NCBI GenBank assembly: GCA_028564705.1
Contig: JAPXFQ010000337.1
Location: 186,001 to 250,000 of the forward strand
DNA length: 64,000 bases
Direction of reading: 5' to 3'
DNA from: Apricaphanius iberus
Taxonomy: Eukaryota; Chordata; Actinopteri; Cyprinodontiformes; Aphaniidae
Below the pieces are notes generated by a model. The model made no database searches. It was not told the origin of the DNA and saw only the letters and a list, made by a program, of their open reading frames with translations. Position numbers and translations under genes: made by a program. Below are positions 14,033 through 24,055 of this stretch, in pieces. Numbering within the stretch: the stretch's first letter is position 1; every line of letters starts with the position of its first letter.

Positions 14033-14157
14033 TTGGTGTTGGTCCGGTTCCAGAAGACGGCGTAGCGGTCGGCCACCACTTTGGATCCGGGCTCCTGGCT
14101 TAGAACACACATCAGCAGCACCAGGCAGATGAAGAGGACCATTTCCACTTGCAGCAT
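14033..14157 (-). CDS. efna5: ephrin-A5, coding exon 1 (partial gene)
   Basis: Ephrin-A5 is a GPI-anchored cell-surface ligand of Eph receptor tyrosine kinases, used in axon guidance, retinotectal mapping and tissue boundaries. The minus strand reads ATG at 14157-14155, then 41 codons plus two bases (125 nt), and meets a consensus donor GTAAGTG at 14032. The protein begins MLQVEMVLFICLVLLMCVLS, a signal peptide, with the mature chain expected to start at Gln21. It continues into the start of the ephrin receptor-binding domain with the family hallmark VADRYAVFWN and an N-glycosylation sequon Asn-Arg-Thr at residues 37-39. The MLxVEM start and QxPGSKxVADRYAV block are specific to A5 among ephrin-As as I remember them. 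The exon breaks a codon after its second base, as I recall for EFNA5. The purine at -3 makes the start context adequate. Fish carry two copies (efna5a, efna5b); I cannot tell which this is. The remaining exons lie outside the window. Confidence 0.95.
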
Positions 14158-15017
14158 CACTACAGTAAAACTTCGTTCGTTCCTCAGTTTCGATCGCTCG
14201 ATAGGATCAGATATGTGTGTGAGTGTGTGTGTGAGGGGGGGGATGTAGGTAGGAGATATGGGGCGCCTGAACCGGGACAGGTGACCTGGTCTCAGTCACA
14301 TGTGTACCAGTGTTTCTGCTGCAGATCTGTCAACGTTACACGAAAAGAAAAGAGAAACATGTGAAAGAAAAGATGCTGACGTGATCATTCAGTGAGGAGG
14401 ACAGCTGGGGTGACACTTGTTCAGGTTGACGGCGTGAAGTTACAAAATGTTAGGCGTCAACCGTCCAGATGAGAACATGCGCGTTAATTCCTGCTGGATC
14501 GTCAGTTCGGAGGAATCCAGACAGAATGTGTCCCCTCTTTGATACACAAACAAAAGTGAGACCAGCGCAGAGAGCCACGAATGCGCAGCGGGAACACTCG
14601 GTGTCTCCTGTGGCGCTGTACAGTGTCAACCCCCCCCTGCGCGTGCTGGGTGTAGCCTGTGTCAGGGCCAAAGTGACAACTGCTCAACCCTTCACTCCAA
14701 ACGCAAAAAAAAGTGCAGATTAGTCCGAGACGTGATGGAGAGAGGGGGGCTCAATGTGGTCCAATGACGCTGTGAGGGCGAACGTCAGATGTCCATGTCA
14801 TTATCCCGACAACTTTCTGAAGCCATGCAGTCAGTCAGTGCGTGCGGGGACGGACGGAGGAGGGGAGGGAGGGGGTGGGAGGGTGAATGGCAGCGTTAGA
14901 TCACCGTGGAAAGCAAACCCAAAACAAACAAAAAATAAAAAATTGTCATCCTCTTCGCAGTGATCCGCCGGAGGTGTCACGGCCGAGGCGGGGAGGAGTC
15001 CGTCACTGTGGCCGCGT

Positions 15018-15084
15018 TGTTTTTTTCTCTCTCTCTTTTTCTGTCTCTCCCTCCCTCTTTCTTTCTCTCCCTCTCTTCCTTCTG
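15018..15084. repeat. CT/GA low-complexity tract in the efna5 promoter region
   Basis: A nearly pure pyrimidine stretch on the plus strand (T and CT/CCT units), so GA-rich on the coding strand of efna5. Such tracts are common at vertebrate promoters, can bind GAGA-type factors and can form triplex structures. It is also prone to length change. A 119-residue antisense-looking frame rich in Arg, Glu and Lys arises from it and should not be taken as a protein. Confidence 0.85.
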
Positions 15085-15387
15085 GAGACGCTTGTTTTTT
15101 TTTTATCTCCGCATTCCAAAGTGTCCTCCTCATACATAAGCCATCGCGCAACGTGCAAGAGTGGAAACAACGCAGCGCTCTCCCATGTGCATGTTCTATC
15201 TCCGTCCCTCCCGTTCTTTTTTTTTTGTTTGTTTGTTTTTTCTTTCTTTTGTTTTCAGGGGTTTGGGGAATAACGCCAGGACACGCATGGACTGTGGCTA
15301 AGGAAGGACAGAAGTCGCAACTCCAAGCAAGCTCCAGACGCCGACTGAGAGAGTGGGTTTGGTTACGACGGAGCGGGGGATAGTATC

Positions 15388-15392
15388 ATTGG
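15388..15392 (-). promoter_or_regulatory. CCAAT box
   Basis: ATTGG on the plus strand gives CCAAT in the efna5 direction. It lies about 40 bp downstream (gene-wise) of a GC box at the distal edge of the CpG-rich block. Together they suggest that one efna5 transcription start may lie roughly 60-100 bp further toward the gene, near 15290-15330. This is inference from motif spacing. Confidence 0.35.
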
Positions 15393-15432
15393 TTTGCGAC
15401 GATTTGAATGGGCGTGACTACGACAGCGGTAA

Positions 15433-15440
15433 GCCCCGCC
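15433..15440 (-). promoter_or_regulatory. GC box (Sp1/KLF type)
   Basis: GCCCCGCC on the plus strand is GGCGGGGC on the gene strand, a full Sp1 consensus. It is the outermost clear promoter motif before the composition returns to AT-rich at about 15460. Confidence 0.45.
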
Positions 15441-17527
15441 TACTTTTTAAAACCGAGCTAATTCAATTAGAGAAAGGTAGAGCTGAATGGGGGTTGAGGA
15501 GGGAGGTTACCAGGACAGGGAGCGCTTTTTACATTCTCAACTGACAGATCCAGCAGATAAGCTCCGTTTGGTGCTATTTAATTACATGCAAACGGACGCA
15601 GCGGAGAAAAAAAAAGGAATGGCTTATACCTATATCTTTCCATTTAACAGAAACACCGCTTTTAAAGTTGTAAAAGCAAATTTGTAATGATCATAAAACA
15701 GTATACAAATATTTGTCCTGTAATTACTTTACATAGTGTTGCACTTTACTCTTAACAATTCATATTAATTTTTTCAAAAGTTTTTATTTTTCTGGATTAT
15801 TTCTTTTTATTTCTATATTTCATGTGTATTCAAACTAAACAATTACAAAAACATAATACCCCACTGGAATTAATTAAGACATCAATGTATTTTATGTCTG
15901 ATAAAAAACTGAAATGAAAATCAAGGTACTTAAAATTATTTAACAATTGATTTTAAGTATAATTTTATCACTTATGTTTTGAGTATTTAGTTATTGTTCC
16001 ATTGGTATTGACACATTTAAAGTTTAAAGGCATTTTTTAAAGCCAGCATTCAATAGGCCTACAGGGAAAACTGAATAAATATGGCCATTTATATTTAAGG
16101 TTGTTGGTTTATGTAAACCTGATGATAACCATTTGATGAACAGAAATGCCATATTGTTTAATGTTTTCCACAACCTTTCAAAAGAGATACAGGAGTTGCC
16201 TTATGTCCGCCTGTGCAATTTTTTTTTATATACATTAAAAAATCACCAGCGGTTGGCTACGGAGACTTTATGTGGATGTATCAGAACAGTGTGGCACAAA
16301 AGTTAGAATGACATGTTCCAGTTTCTTGATAACCCTGCAGGTCTAAATCCCTGATTTGGCCTGAGACAAACACCGAGCTGTACTTTCTTGAGGTTGAAAT
16401 ACTCACAAAACGCTTCACAGCAGGGGCAGACAACCCAAAGTTTGATGAGGCCCAAAGTAGAAATTGATCCAGGCACCTGTTTTTGTACAAAATTGATCGT
16501 TTGGATGTTGTGCATTTCACATTGTGGCACTTTTTATCATAGTGATATGGCTCACTGCCCATGGCAACAGGAAAAGTTTGGTCAATTGTGCCTCCTCCAG
16601 CTAAGGAATCAATTAATTTAGTGAAAGTTAAGAGCTGCTAAAAACTTGTTTGAAAAAGTTTCCTGTTTGAGCAAGAATTTGAGTTTATGTCCAGCTTTGA
16701 CTACTTTAGCAACAGCACTAATGCTTTTGTCAAACGTGCTTACAAGCCATATTTATAGCCTTGAGGTAGCCAATGAACTGTACATCCTTTGCTACAATGG
16801 TCAGGTTAGTTTTTACCATCTAGTTGGAGTACATTTTAAAGGTTTTTGTCCAGCTTTAGATGTTAATGCAGCAACAATAATATTGATCAAAATCTTCTCA
16901 AGCAAAATTTATGATAATCATTACAGCGGTTTCACTGGCTAAATTCTTACCATTTGTTTTACCAGTGCACATGAGCTGAACTCATTGCAATGGCTTTCAT
17001 TTAACACTATCTGAGCCTGCACTGAATTTTTAAATTATATGAGGTATACTTTCACTACTCTTAAAGCTGTGTATGTAGGATAAATAATAAAACGAGACAT
17101 AGGAGGACTTTATCATTGGTTCTGGGAGTTGTGTCTGATATAGCTCACTTCAGTGCAAGCTCCAGCGAACAACCATGGAAACTCTTTGACTATTTATAAC
17201 AGCTATATTGTTTGCAAGAAGCAAAAATGATTATATTGTTGTAGTAGCATTCAATTATAACTGCAAATAAAGCTATGACCATTAATATTTTTTCTTTGCA
17301 CTAGGCAAATAAGTCATTTTGAAATCATAAATAAAGTTTAAATAAAAATATAGAATTGTTCAAAGCTTGTACTTGGAAATGTCAGAAATGAATTTAAAAT
17401 CAGCCTTAATCATGGTAAACTTGACTATATTTATAAAGCTTTAAGATCAATTTTCTAGCCCTCTTGACACACCAGCTGGCCTTGGGGGATCAAGCTTGGA
17501 CTTAGTTTCTTATGCCTTGAGCTGAGA

Positions 17528-17572
17528 GTGGTGGTGCTGGTGGTGGTGGTGGTGGGGGGGGGGGGGGGGGGG
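17528..17572. repeat. (GGT)n microsatellite fused to a 19-base poly-G run
   Basis: Tandem GGT/GCT units from 17528 to 17553 run directly into 19 consecutive G residues at 17554-17572. This is a strong G-quadruplex candidate on the plus strand and a sequence where assembly errors and polymerase slippage are expected. Confidence 0.95.
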
Positions 17573-18289
17573 ATGACTTTAAAGAGCTTTCCAGAAATTG
17601 CATTAAGTATTGATGATTTTTAAAGGCTTATCGTAAAAAGGAAAACAAAAAGAAGTGATAATACTGGTTAATAAACCTGTGACTGGGCATTTCGGCAGGG
17701 TATTATAAAATAGATAACTATCCAGATTTGTGAATATCTGAGGGAATGTACCAGAAGGATCTTTACATAAGTAAATATGTAAAAAAAATACAAATAGAAC
17801 TCACATATCCATCTCAACGACGTGAAGTTGAATAGTCACAATACAAATAGGCTAGATATGCTGTACCAATTATTTATTCCAAAATGTAAACATGTATAAG
17901 AGTGCTCAAATTAACGAAAAATCAATAATAACTTAAATCAATTAATTTATGTAGCACTAAATTGTAGGAAATGTCGTCTTAGATAACGTTACAAACAGGT
18001 ACAATTCTTTTGATTTATTCCAATGCACTCCACTCACTCAATTTAGTGAATGACATGTTATATCAACTGATTACAAGTTACCTTGTCTTACTTTTAAGGC
18101 TATGTTTAAAAGCAATACAATGTGACCTGCATGTTTTTACACTAATTAATAATAGCATATATTTGAAACAGGAAAGGGCAGGAAAGGGAAAATATGCAGA
18201 AGGAAAGACAAGAGGAGGGGGAGGAGGGTAAGAGGGCAGCTAATATTTTAAGATAATCCTCTTGACCTGTTCTCTTCCTCTTGTGTAAA

Positions 18290-18600
18290 CTCAGGAGTGC
18301 TCGCTTGCAGCTATCGCCGCACACACTGAGAGAGGGGCGCTCTTGCTGCAACCACACACAAATACTATGGCCCGCTACGCAAACTCTGGGAAGTGTCCCT
18401 TTTTTTCTCAGTTTTTGCAGGACATATATTTAAGAGAAAATACATCAGCTACCAGACGAGGAAGGATGGGAAGGTCAGCCCAGAGGTCAGCGGACATGGT
18501 TGTTTTCACACCCACTTTACAACTGTGTCTGCATTCCTTTCGAGCTGAGCCTCATCTCTGTCTCACTTGTGATAAAGAAGTTGATAACAAGCACATTTAA
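18290..18600. promoter_or_regulatory. candidate distal regulatory patch
   Basis: A local rise in GC and CpG (for example GCTATCGCCGCAC and GAGGGGCGCTC around 18311-18340) about 3 kb upstream of the efna5 promoter, in otherwise AT-rich DNA. A 71-residue and an 85-residue open frame cross it but neither has recognisable domains. It could be an enhancer or an upstream alternative first exon. No splice or promoter motif is strong enough to decide. Confidence 0.2.
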
Positions 18601-19649
18601 CTGACTATGTGCTCAACACACACCCCCAGATGGTTTCATTTTCTCAAAATCATCCGAGATCATATCAGAGTTATCCACATAATTCCAGCAGAAGGATGCA
18701 AAGATGTTTTTATATTTCCAAAAATGTGATATCTATTCTATTTGACTTATTAATAATAAGAAAAACAGAGCTATAATAAAAGAAATTTACAGCTTGCAGT
18801 ACTAAAGTATTTTTCCTCACTTTTTGTCTTCCATTTCCAGGTGGTCATTTATCAGTCTTCTCAATAAATAGCACAAGTACGGTAGATCGACAGGCACTTG
18901 TTATTCGATAAAAGCTATTTCACTCGGAGTTTTTATAGTCCAATTCAATTTTAGTCAAACTTTTGGTAATGTCTTTTTGATAAAGGATAACTGGCTTCAT
19001 CAAGAGCTTCACTTTGATATATCGAAGTCATTCTGGCTAAGAATGACAAGGACCTGGCTTCGAGCCTGAGGTTTTTCGCTTCTCAGATTCAGTGATCAGC
19101 ACACATAGCCAGGGTTAGGAGAAGGATGGAACAAAGAAAATGAGTGTCTGGCTGGGTGGTGGGTTGATTTCTAACTTTTATTAACGTTACCATTCTTTTG
19201 TGATCGGGCAATTAGCAAGCAAATCAAAACAATGACTCATTAAAAGAAGAAATATGCAGCTCTGTTTTTCTGGTGTCAGGATGGGGGGTCGGGCACGCCA
19301 ACAAGCAATTACAGACATGAAAGAGACTCTCTGAACAGGTCCTTTTGAAAATGTCTTCCAATTAACGGTCTATAACCTGCATGAAAAAAGAAAGTCAATT
19401 GTCAAAGCATAAATTAAAACTATGCTTTCACCTTCTTTGAATAGAGATTTCCTGCATCTTCCAATATATTTGAATTTCATTATTCATATATGAGATTAAA
19501 TGGAATCTAAATCAATTACTGGGTACTATTAAAGGGGCTGTTATTGTTTGCTTCCCATTTTATAAACCACAACAGGTTGAATTTAAAAGTATGTACGAGC
19601 ATAGAAAATTTGCTTAGGATCATTTTAATATCTGAAGAGAGACTAATCA

Positions 19650-20290
19650 GCGACCAAATTTGAACTTTGTACAAAATATGTTGCAGAAATCTAGCATCAC
19701 CTTGTGCACCAGCTTCTCTGGAGAAACGTGGTGCTAGCAGCATCGTGTTATGGTGATGCTGGTTGGAGTTGATGGGAACATGAATGAAGCTAAATACAGT
19801 GCAATCCTGAAAGAAAACCTGCTGCAAAAGACTTGAGACTGCAGTGGAAGTTCAACTTCCAGCAGGACAACAGTAAACATACTGCCAGAGATGGATGGTT
19901 CAGAAGAGAATATTTGGGCTTAAAAAAGGCCAAGGACTTGAAATTTCAGATTTACATAAGCTATGAATCCAATTTAACTGAGTGAGCTTAAAGTTATTTA
20001 GTTTTTAATAATGATTGGAAAATTTAGTCTCTAGAAGCTTGTAGAGATTAACCCCAAACTTACTCATACTTGAGCATGTGATTGCACTTAAAGTACAATC
20101 CTAAACCACATATCGACTCCTGGGAGTAAATAAACTCCACACTTCTCAGTTTTCTATTTGTTAAACTATTTGAAAGCATATGTGTTATTTTCCTTCCTCT
20201 TCATATTTAAGCTCTACTTTATGTTTATCCATCACATAAAATCCCAATAAAATACACTGAAGCTTGTGGTGTGGTTTGTGAAAAAATAAG
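19650..20290 (+). mobile_element. Tc1-like DNA transposon remnant (3' half)
   Basis: The plus strand follows the 3' half of a common fish Tc1/mariner element. It starts with GACCAAATTTGAACTTTG, the transposase region before the second catalytic Asp. It continues through AGCAGCATCGTGTTATGG and a stretch reading VGVDGNMNEAKYSAILKENL to a block near CCAGCAGGACAACA. Most of the last third of the coding region is missing or unalignable. The 3' end near 20222-20290 keeps the characteristic CACATAAAATCCCAATAAAATACA of the terminal inverted repeat. Frameshifts and stops show the transposase is dead. The minus-strand 103-residue frame across it is a shadow. Confidence 0.8.
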
Positions 20291-20879
20291 CACCGTAGAA
20301 CATGATATTAATCATAGCCAGAGAGGAGATTTTGCAGTAAAGTTGATCAAGCCAAGCACTGTTACAGGGGTCAGTGTAAATATCTGCTCAAACAATGTTG
20401 CTCACACAGCTCCTAAAACATGATGCTCTACACACTAGCCTATAGCCACAGGGTCTTTGTCGACTAGACATGTGCACTGTCCTCTGTAGCCCTATTCACA
20501 ACATCAAGCTTCAGTAGGAGATTATATTGGGCTGCATTTAAGGATCACGTATAAAAAAAAATCCTGTCTGTTTCAGAAGATAATAATCACAAGCACAAGA
20601 TAACTTCAGCAATTAGTCAAAAATAACACTTGATATCAGTTTGTGGCCATCACTGGATTAAATAATAATTGTCTTTGACAAATTATTTCATACTACATGT
20701 TACACCGGAACTCACGAATGAATCAGTCAAGATCAGAAAGCCAGTGTTGCATTTAAAACTCTGAGCTATGTACATTAATAATTCTGACATAAACCTTTCT
20801 CGTTACAGCTGAACTCATGGAGAACATTACCCACCCCCACTCTCTCCATATTCTCCACCACTTCCCTCCTTAGGATGCA

Positions 20880-20965
20880 TATTAGATTAAAGATTTTATT
20901 GTCACACTCAATGCACTTAGAGTGTTGGCAAACTAAATCACAAGGAGACAGCATGTCATAGAAGA
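20880..20965 (-). mobile_element. LINE 3' tail, minus strand (probable)
   Basis: Read on the minus strand the sequence gives 'GTGCATTGAGTGTGACAAT' followed by AAAATCTTTAATCTAAT. A TGACAATAAA-type terminator followed by a short repeat is typical of CR1/L2-group LINE ends in fish. Only the tail is recognisable. Confidence 0.35.
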
Positions 20966-21929
20966 GACACCTTGGGTTGACTAAGTCATGACGAGCCAGC
21001 ACAAATCGATGAGATGGACTAATCGGATGTATCTGCTGGGACGAGCTCTGCCCTGAATCCAAATGATGGATACCAAATGGGGACTGATGTTGGCATTAGT
21101 ACACAATCAGTGCAGTAGATAAAGAAATGTAAGGACGAGGGCCTCCTATTCAGTGAGGCATCAGCTTTTCAGCAGGTGCAGCCAAGGTCTCTCCTTTCAG
21201 AGAGAAAAAAACACAAGTGCATTAAAGCAGATGGATCGTCTTTATGCAAAAATATGTAAACACAGTTGAGATAAAGAAATAAAGCAAAAGGAAACAAATG
21301 AGTGCCTATTTGAACTTTCCAAGGACAAAATTTTTTTTTCATTTTCCAATCAGGGTACAGCTTGTCTAAAAAAAAATCAGCGTGTAATATCTAAGACAAT
21401 GAATCATGTAAGCATTTTCCAACAAACCCGCTGATAGACTTTGAATTTTATATTTTTAATACTTGGAAACAAAAAATATTCTCTCATTTTTATTAGAATT
21501 AGCTGAAAAAGAAAATCTAAATTGTACATATTACTACTGCTAACAGAGTGTATGGGGATGGAACATTCAATCTGATTCATAAGGAAGCAACACAAAAAAA
21601 TGTATTCCTTTTCCACTGTATCAGCAGTTTATGCTGCTGGTGGTGTAGTGGTGTAGTAATTATATTCTACTACCACTTTAGGACCTGTTCATCCTTGTTT
21701 AACCCACATCTCCAACCCCCAACCAAAGTATTGGTCGTTATCATCCATTTATAATCGCTTTGTACCCATCTCCTGATGTCTAAATCCACCAGAAAATGCA
21801 TGAAAGTATTTACCGTTCACACACTTTTCCTCCACAATGCACCAAGTGCCCTTTCTTCATTCCTGGATTTTTTATTCTCCTTGTTTTTTTGTGATTTTTT
21901 TAAGACTATTAGGAAGTGTCCCTCAACAG

Positions 21930-22065
21930 TGACATTTTACTATTAATAATAATTTAGATAAATAAAATGATCTGGCTCCTATCAGTCACATGATATCCAT
22001 TAGTCACTGCTCATTCTTGACATGACACTTCCACTCCTGAGCTGCTTTACTTTGAGGCCACGGTA
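21930..22065 (+). repeat. dispersed repeat, copy 1 of a within-window pair
   Basis: This stretch aligns by eye with 62460-62595 in the same orientation. Both run through ACTATTAATAA, AAATAAAATRATCTGGCT, CACATGATRKMCATTA, GCTCA and CTCCTSAGYTGCTTT to a GGTAAG. Similarity is high but not perfect, so the copies are old. I see no coding potential or tRNA-like head. A non-autonomous transposon is the likeliest source; the family is unknown to me. Confidence 0.6.
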
Positions 22066-23879
22066 AGAAGGGTATGTACTATACTGCACAGGAGTACTGG
22101 ATTACTATGACACTGATGATGTTAAATATATTGTGGCAACTGAGTAAGTGAAAGGAGCATGCCGTGTGTGCACCACATAACATTTTCTGTCTTTTAACTA
22201 ACAAGCACGGACGCTAACATTAGTCTCAAGCCTGTGGTAGAGGAGACTCCGAACTTGGCCTTCCAACTATCAAATTATCACCACGACATTTTGGAGGGAA
22301 AATATAGCTCTGATTTTAAAGTGTTATAAAAAAATTATGCTCAGGCAGCCTCTATTACTTTGATATTAAAAAAGAGCAATGTGACTGTCACCTGAAGAAC
22401 ACACCTCAAAGCACAGGTACAGCCAACTTCAGTTTGCTCTCAGTTCTATTCACCTAACGTTACCAGGTATGTCCTCACAGCTGCAAACAGGATCTGGGCT
22501 GGAGGTGAGCTGCAATGAATAAAATGAAATCACAGCTGTAGAACCTAGGCTGCTGAAAGTTGGGCCTATAGCCTTTGCAGCTCACATCTAAAAATGTCAC
22601 ATAAAGAGCAGCCTAAAAGTACGGTACAGTTTTAACTGGAGCAGCTATAGAAAGCCATATGTGCCACAATTTGATAAGTCAAAAAATTGTGACGTGAAAG
22701 TTTTAATACGACTTAGTTTTAATAAGACTTAGTAGCTAATGGATTTGTCAAATAAATTAATCTATTCTTATCCAAATAAATAAATGAATACATCTTTTTA
22801 TATTCACATAAGTTGAAATTGTATCAATATGTTTACCTCATGGCTGTGTACTGAAGATGTTATACATTTATTTTTCTCACCACCTTACATTTTAAATCTC
22901 TCAGAGGTGCTAACACTACTATAGAAAAGAGTTTTCCCCTCTGAGTTGTTTTGATCTTTAAAGCCGTCTCCACCTGGCATTAATGAGTCAGATATTTGGG
23001 TTTATTTAGTGAAACACAGCAGAAAGTTTAATTATTCAAAATGTACTTTACAACACTTGTTTAAGCAGCTACCACATCTCCTATGGTCTTTTTAATGTGT
23101 GCAGTCTCAGATCAACACAGCCCAGCAGCAGAAGCATCTCAACAGCAACATTGTACATCATCGGAAAAAAGGCTACTTTTGCTTTGAATGGTCCCCATCT
23201 GATAAAGTTGATTTATTATGTTCCGTTTTCTCATTAGAGTCTTAATGAATATTGGTTGTTGTTATTCAGAATGGTATACTATTAGTTAAGTTGTTGTAAA
23301 GTTTTTAAGATCTTGCCCTATGTGCCCTTTTTTAACTTTGAACACCCGCTCCTCTAAAGGTCTATGCACAGCCTTTTGGGGATGTGGTAGAAAGAGAGAT
23401 ATGTATCACTGATGTACAGTACAGGTGACTAAACTGCAGCAACCAAATTGGAACAAAATCCACAAGAAATATTTCAGAAGTCTAGTTGAATCTATGCCAC
23501 GGAGAAATAGGGCAGTCCTGAAGGCAAAAAAAGCCTTCCATCAGCAAAGTATATCTAATAAAGTGGCTGGTGGAATTTAATCCCTACCTTTACTCTATGA
23601 TAAATCTCCCTTTTCTCTTAGCAATAAAATTTAAGTTCAGTTGAAGTCAAATGTACCCAGTTTGCTAACTTAGTAATATAAAAAAAAAATCTTAGTATAA
23701 ATTTATCATAAACAAGATTCTAATTCTCCTTCCTTTTCTGATGGGAGCAACAACTTAAAGGTGGGAAACCATGACATCCCTTTCCCCAGCAACACTGCCC
23801 AAGGCGTTCTCAGACCTGAATTGAAATATAGTCGCTTAGGTGAATTTTGAGACTGGCTCATGGTCTCCTCCCTGTCAGA

Positions 23880-24055
23880 CATGCACATAAAACCTCTAGA
23901 GGGATGGGACTTGAAGGCATCCTGAACCACCTCAGCAGACTCTTTTCAAAGCAGATAAGCAACAATTCTACTTTAAGTTCCTTCCAGATGGCAGGGCTTC
24001 TTACCCTGTTTTCAAGGCTGATCTTTGGAGAAGCCTAATTTTGTGTCTGGATACA
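23880..24055 (-). mobile_element. RTE-type LINE fragment, C-terminal coding end
   Basis: On the plus strand the sequence is a diverged antisense copy of a very common fish LINE, seen in blocks such as GAACCACCTCAGCAGACTC, CCTTCCAGATGGCAGGGC and the stretch leading to TGTCTGGATACAAG. In the sense (minus) direction this corresponds to the last part of the reverse transcriptase ORF just before the conserved RWFGH motif. Several substitutions and stops make it non-functional. Both ends fade into unrecognised sequence. The overlapping 63-residue plus frame and 74-residue minus frame are incidental. Confidence 0.55.

Larger units (their letters stand above)
14158..15450 (-). promoter_or_regulatory. 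efna5: efna5 5' UTR and CpG-island promoter region
   Basis: Immediately upstream of the efna5 start codon the base composition changes abruptly from AT-rich to CpG-rich, and CpGs stay frequent from about 13960 to 15450. This is the usual signature of a vertebrate CpG-island promoter. The 5' UTR must start somewhere in this block, but I see no clear TATA box, so start sites may be dispersed. Elements seen include a TGACGTGA CRE-like site at 14377-14384, a GT-rich tract near 14213-14240, a long CT/GA tract and, at the distal edge, CCAAT and GC boxes. Several open frames cross the block on both strands; their low-complexity or Arg/Glu-rich composition shows that they are by-products of the island. 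Confidence 0.75.
15451..19649. other. upstream intergenic DNA, transposon-poor
   Basis: About 4.2 kb directly upstream of the efna5 promoter. No protein-coding gene, RNA gene or clear transposon is recognisable. The sequence is AT-rich with ordinary A/T runs. It contains a (GGT)n plus poly-G tract at 17528-17572 and a purine-rich stretch at about 18175-18235 that leads into a CpG-richer patch at 18290-18600. Open frames of 60-100 codons have no recognisable content. Confidence 0.6.
20291..23879. other. intergenic DNA with minor repeat traces
   Basis: No gene seen. A probable LINE 3' tail lies on the minus strand at 20880-20965, and one copy of an unnamed dispersed repeat lies at 21930-22065. 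Other sequence is AT-rich and unrecognised. Open frames are short and have no conserved features. Confidence 0.5.

Noticed and set aside
14831..15273. Open frames of 106 and 128 residues in the CpG island
   Set aside because: Composition is driven by the CT/GA tract (runs of Arg/Glu/Lys or Ser/Leu/Phe). They are promoter by-products.
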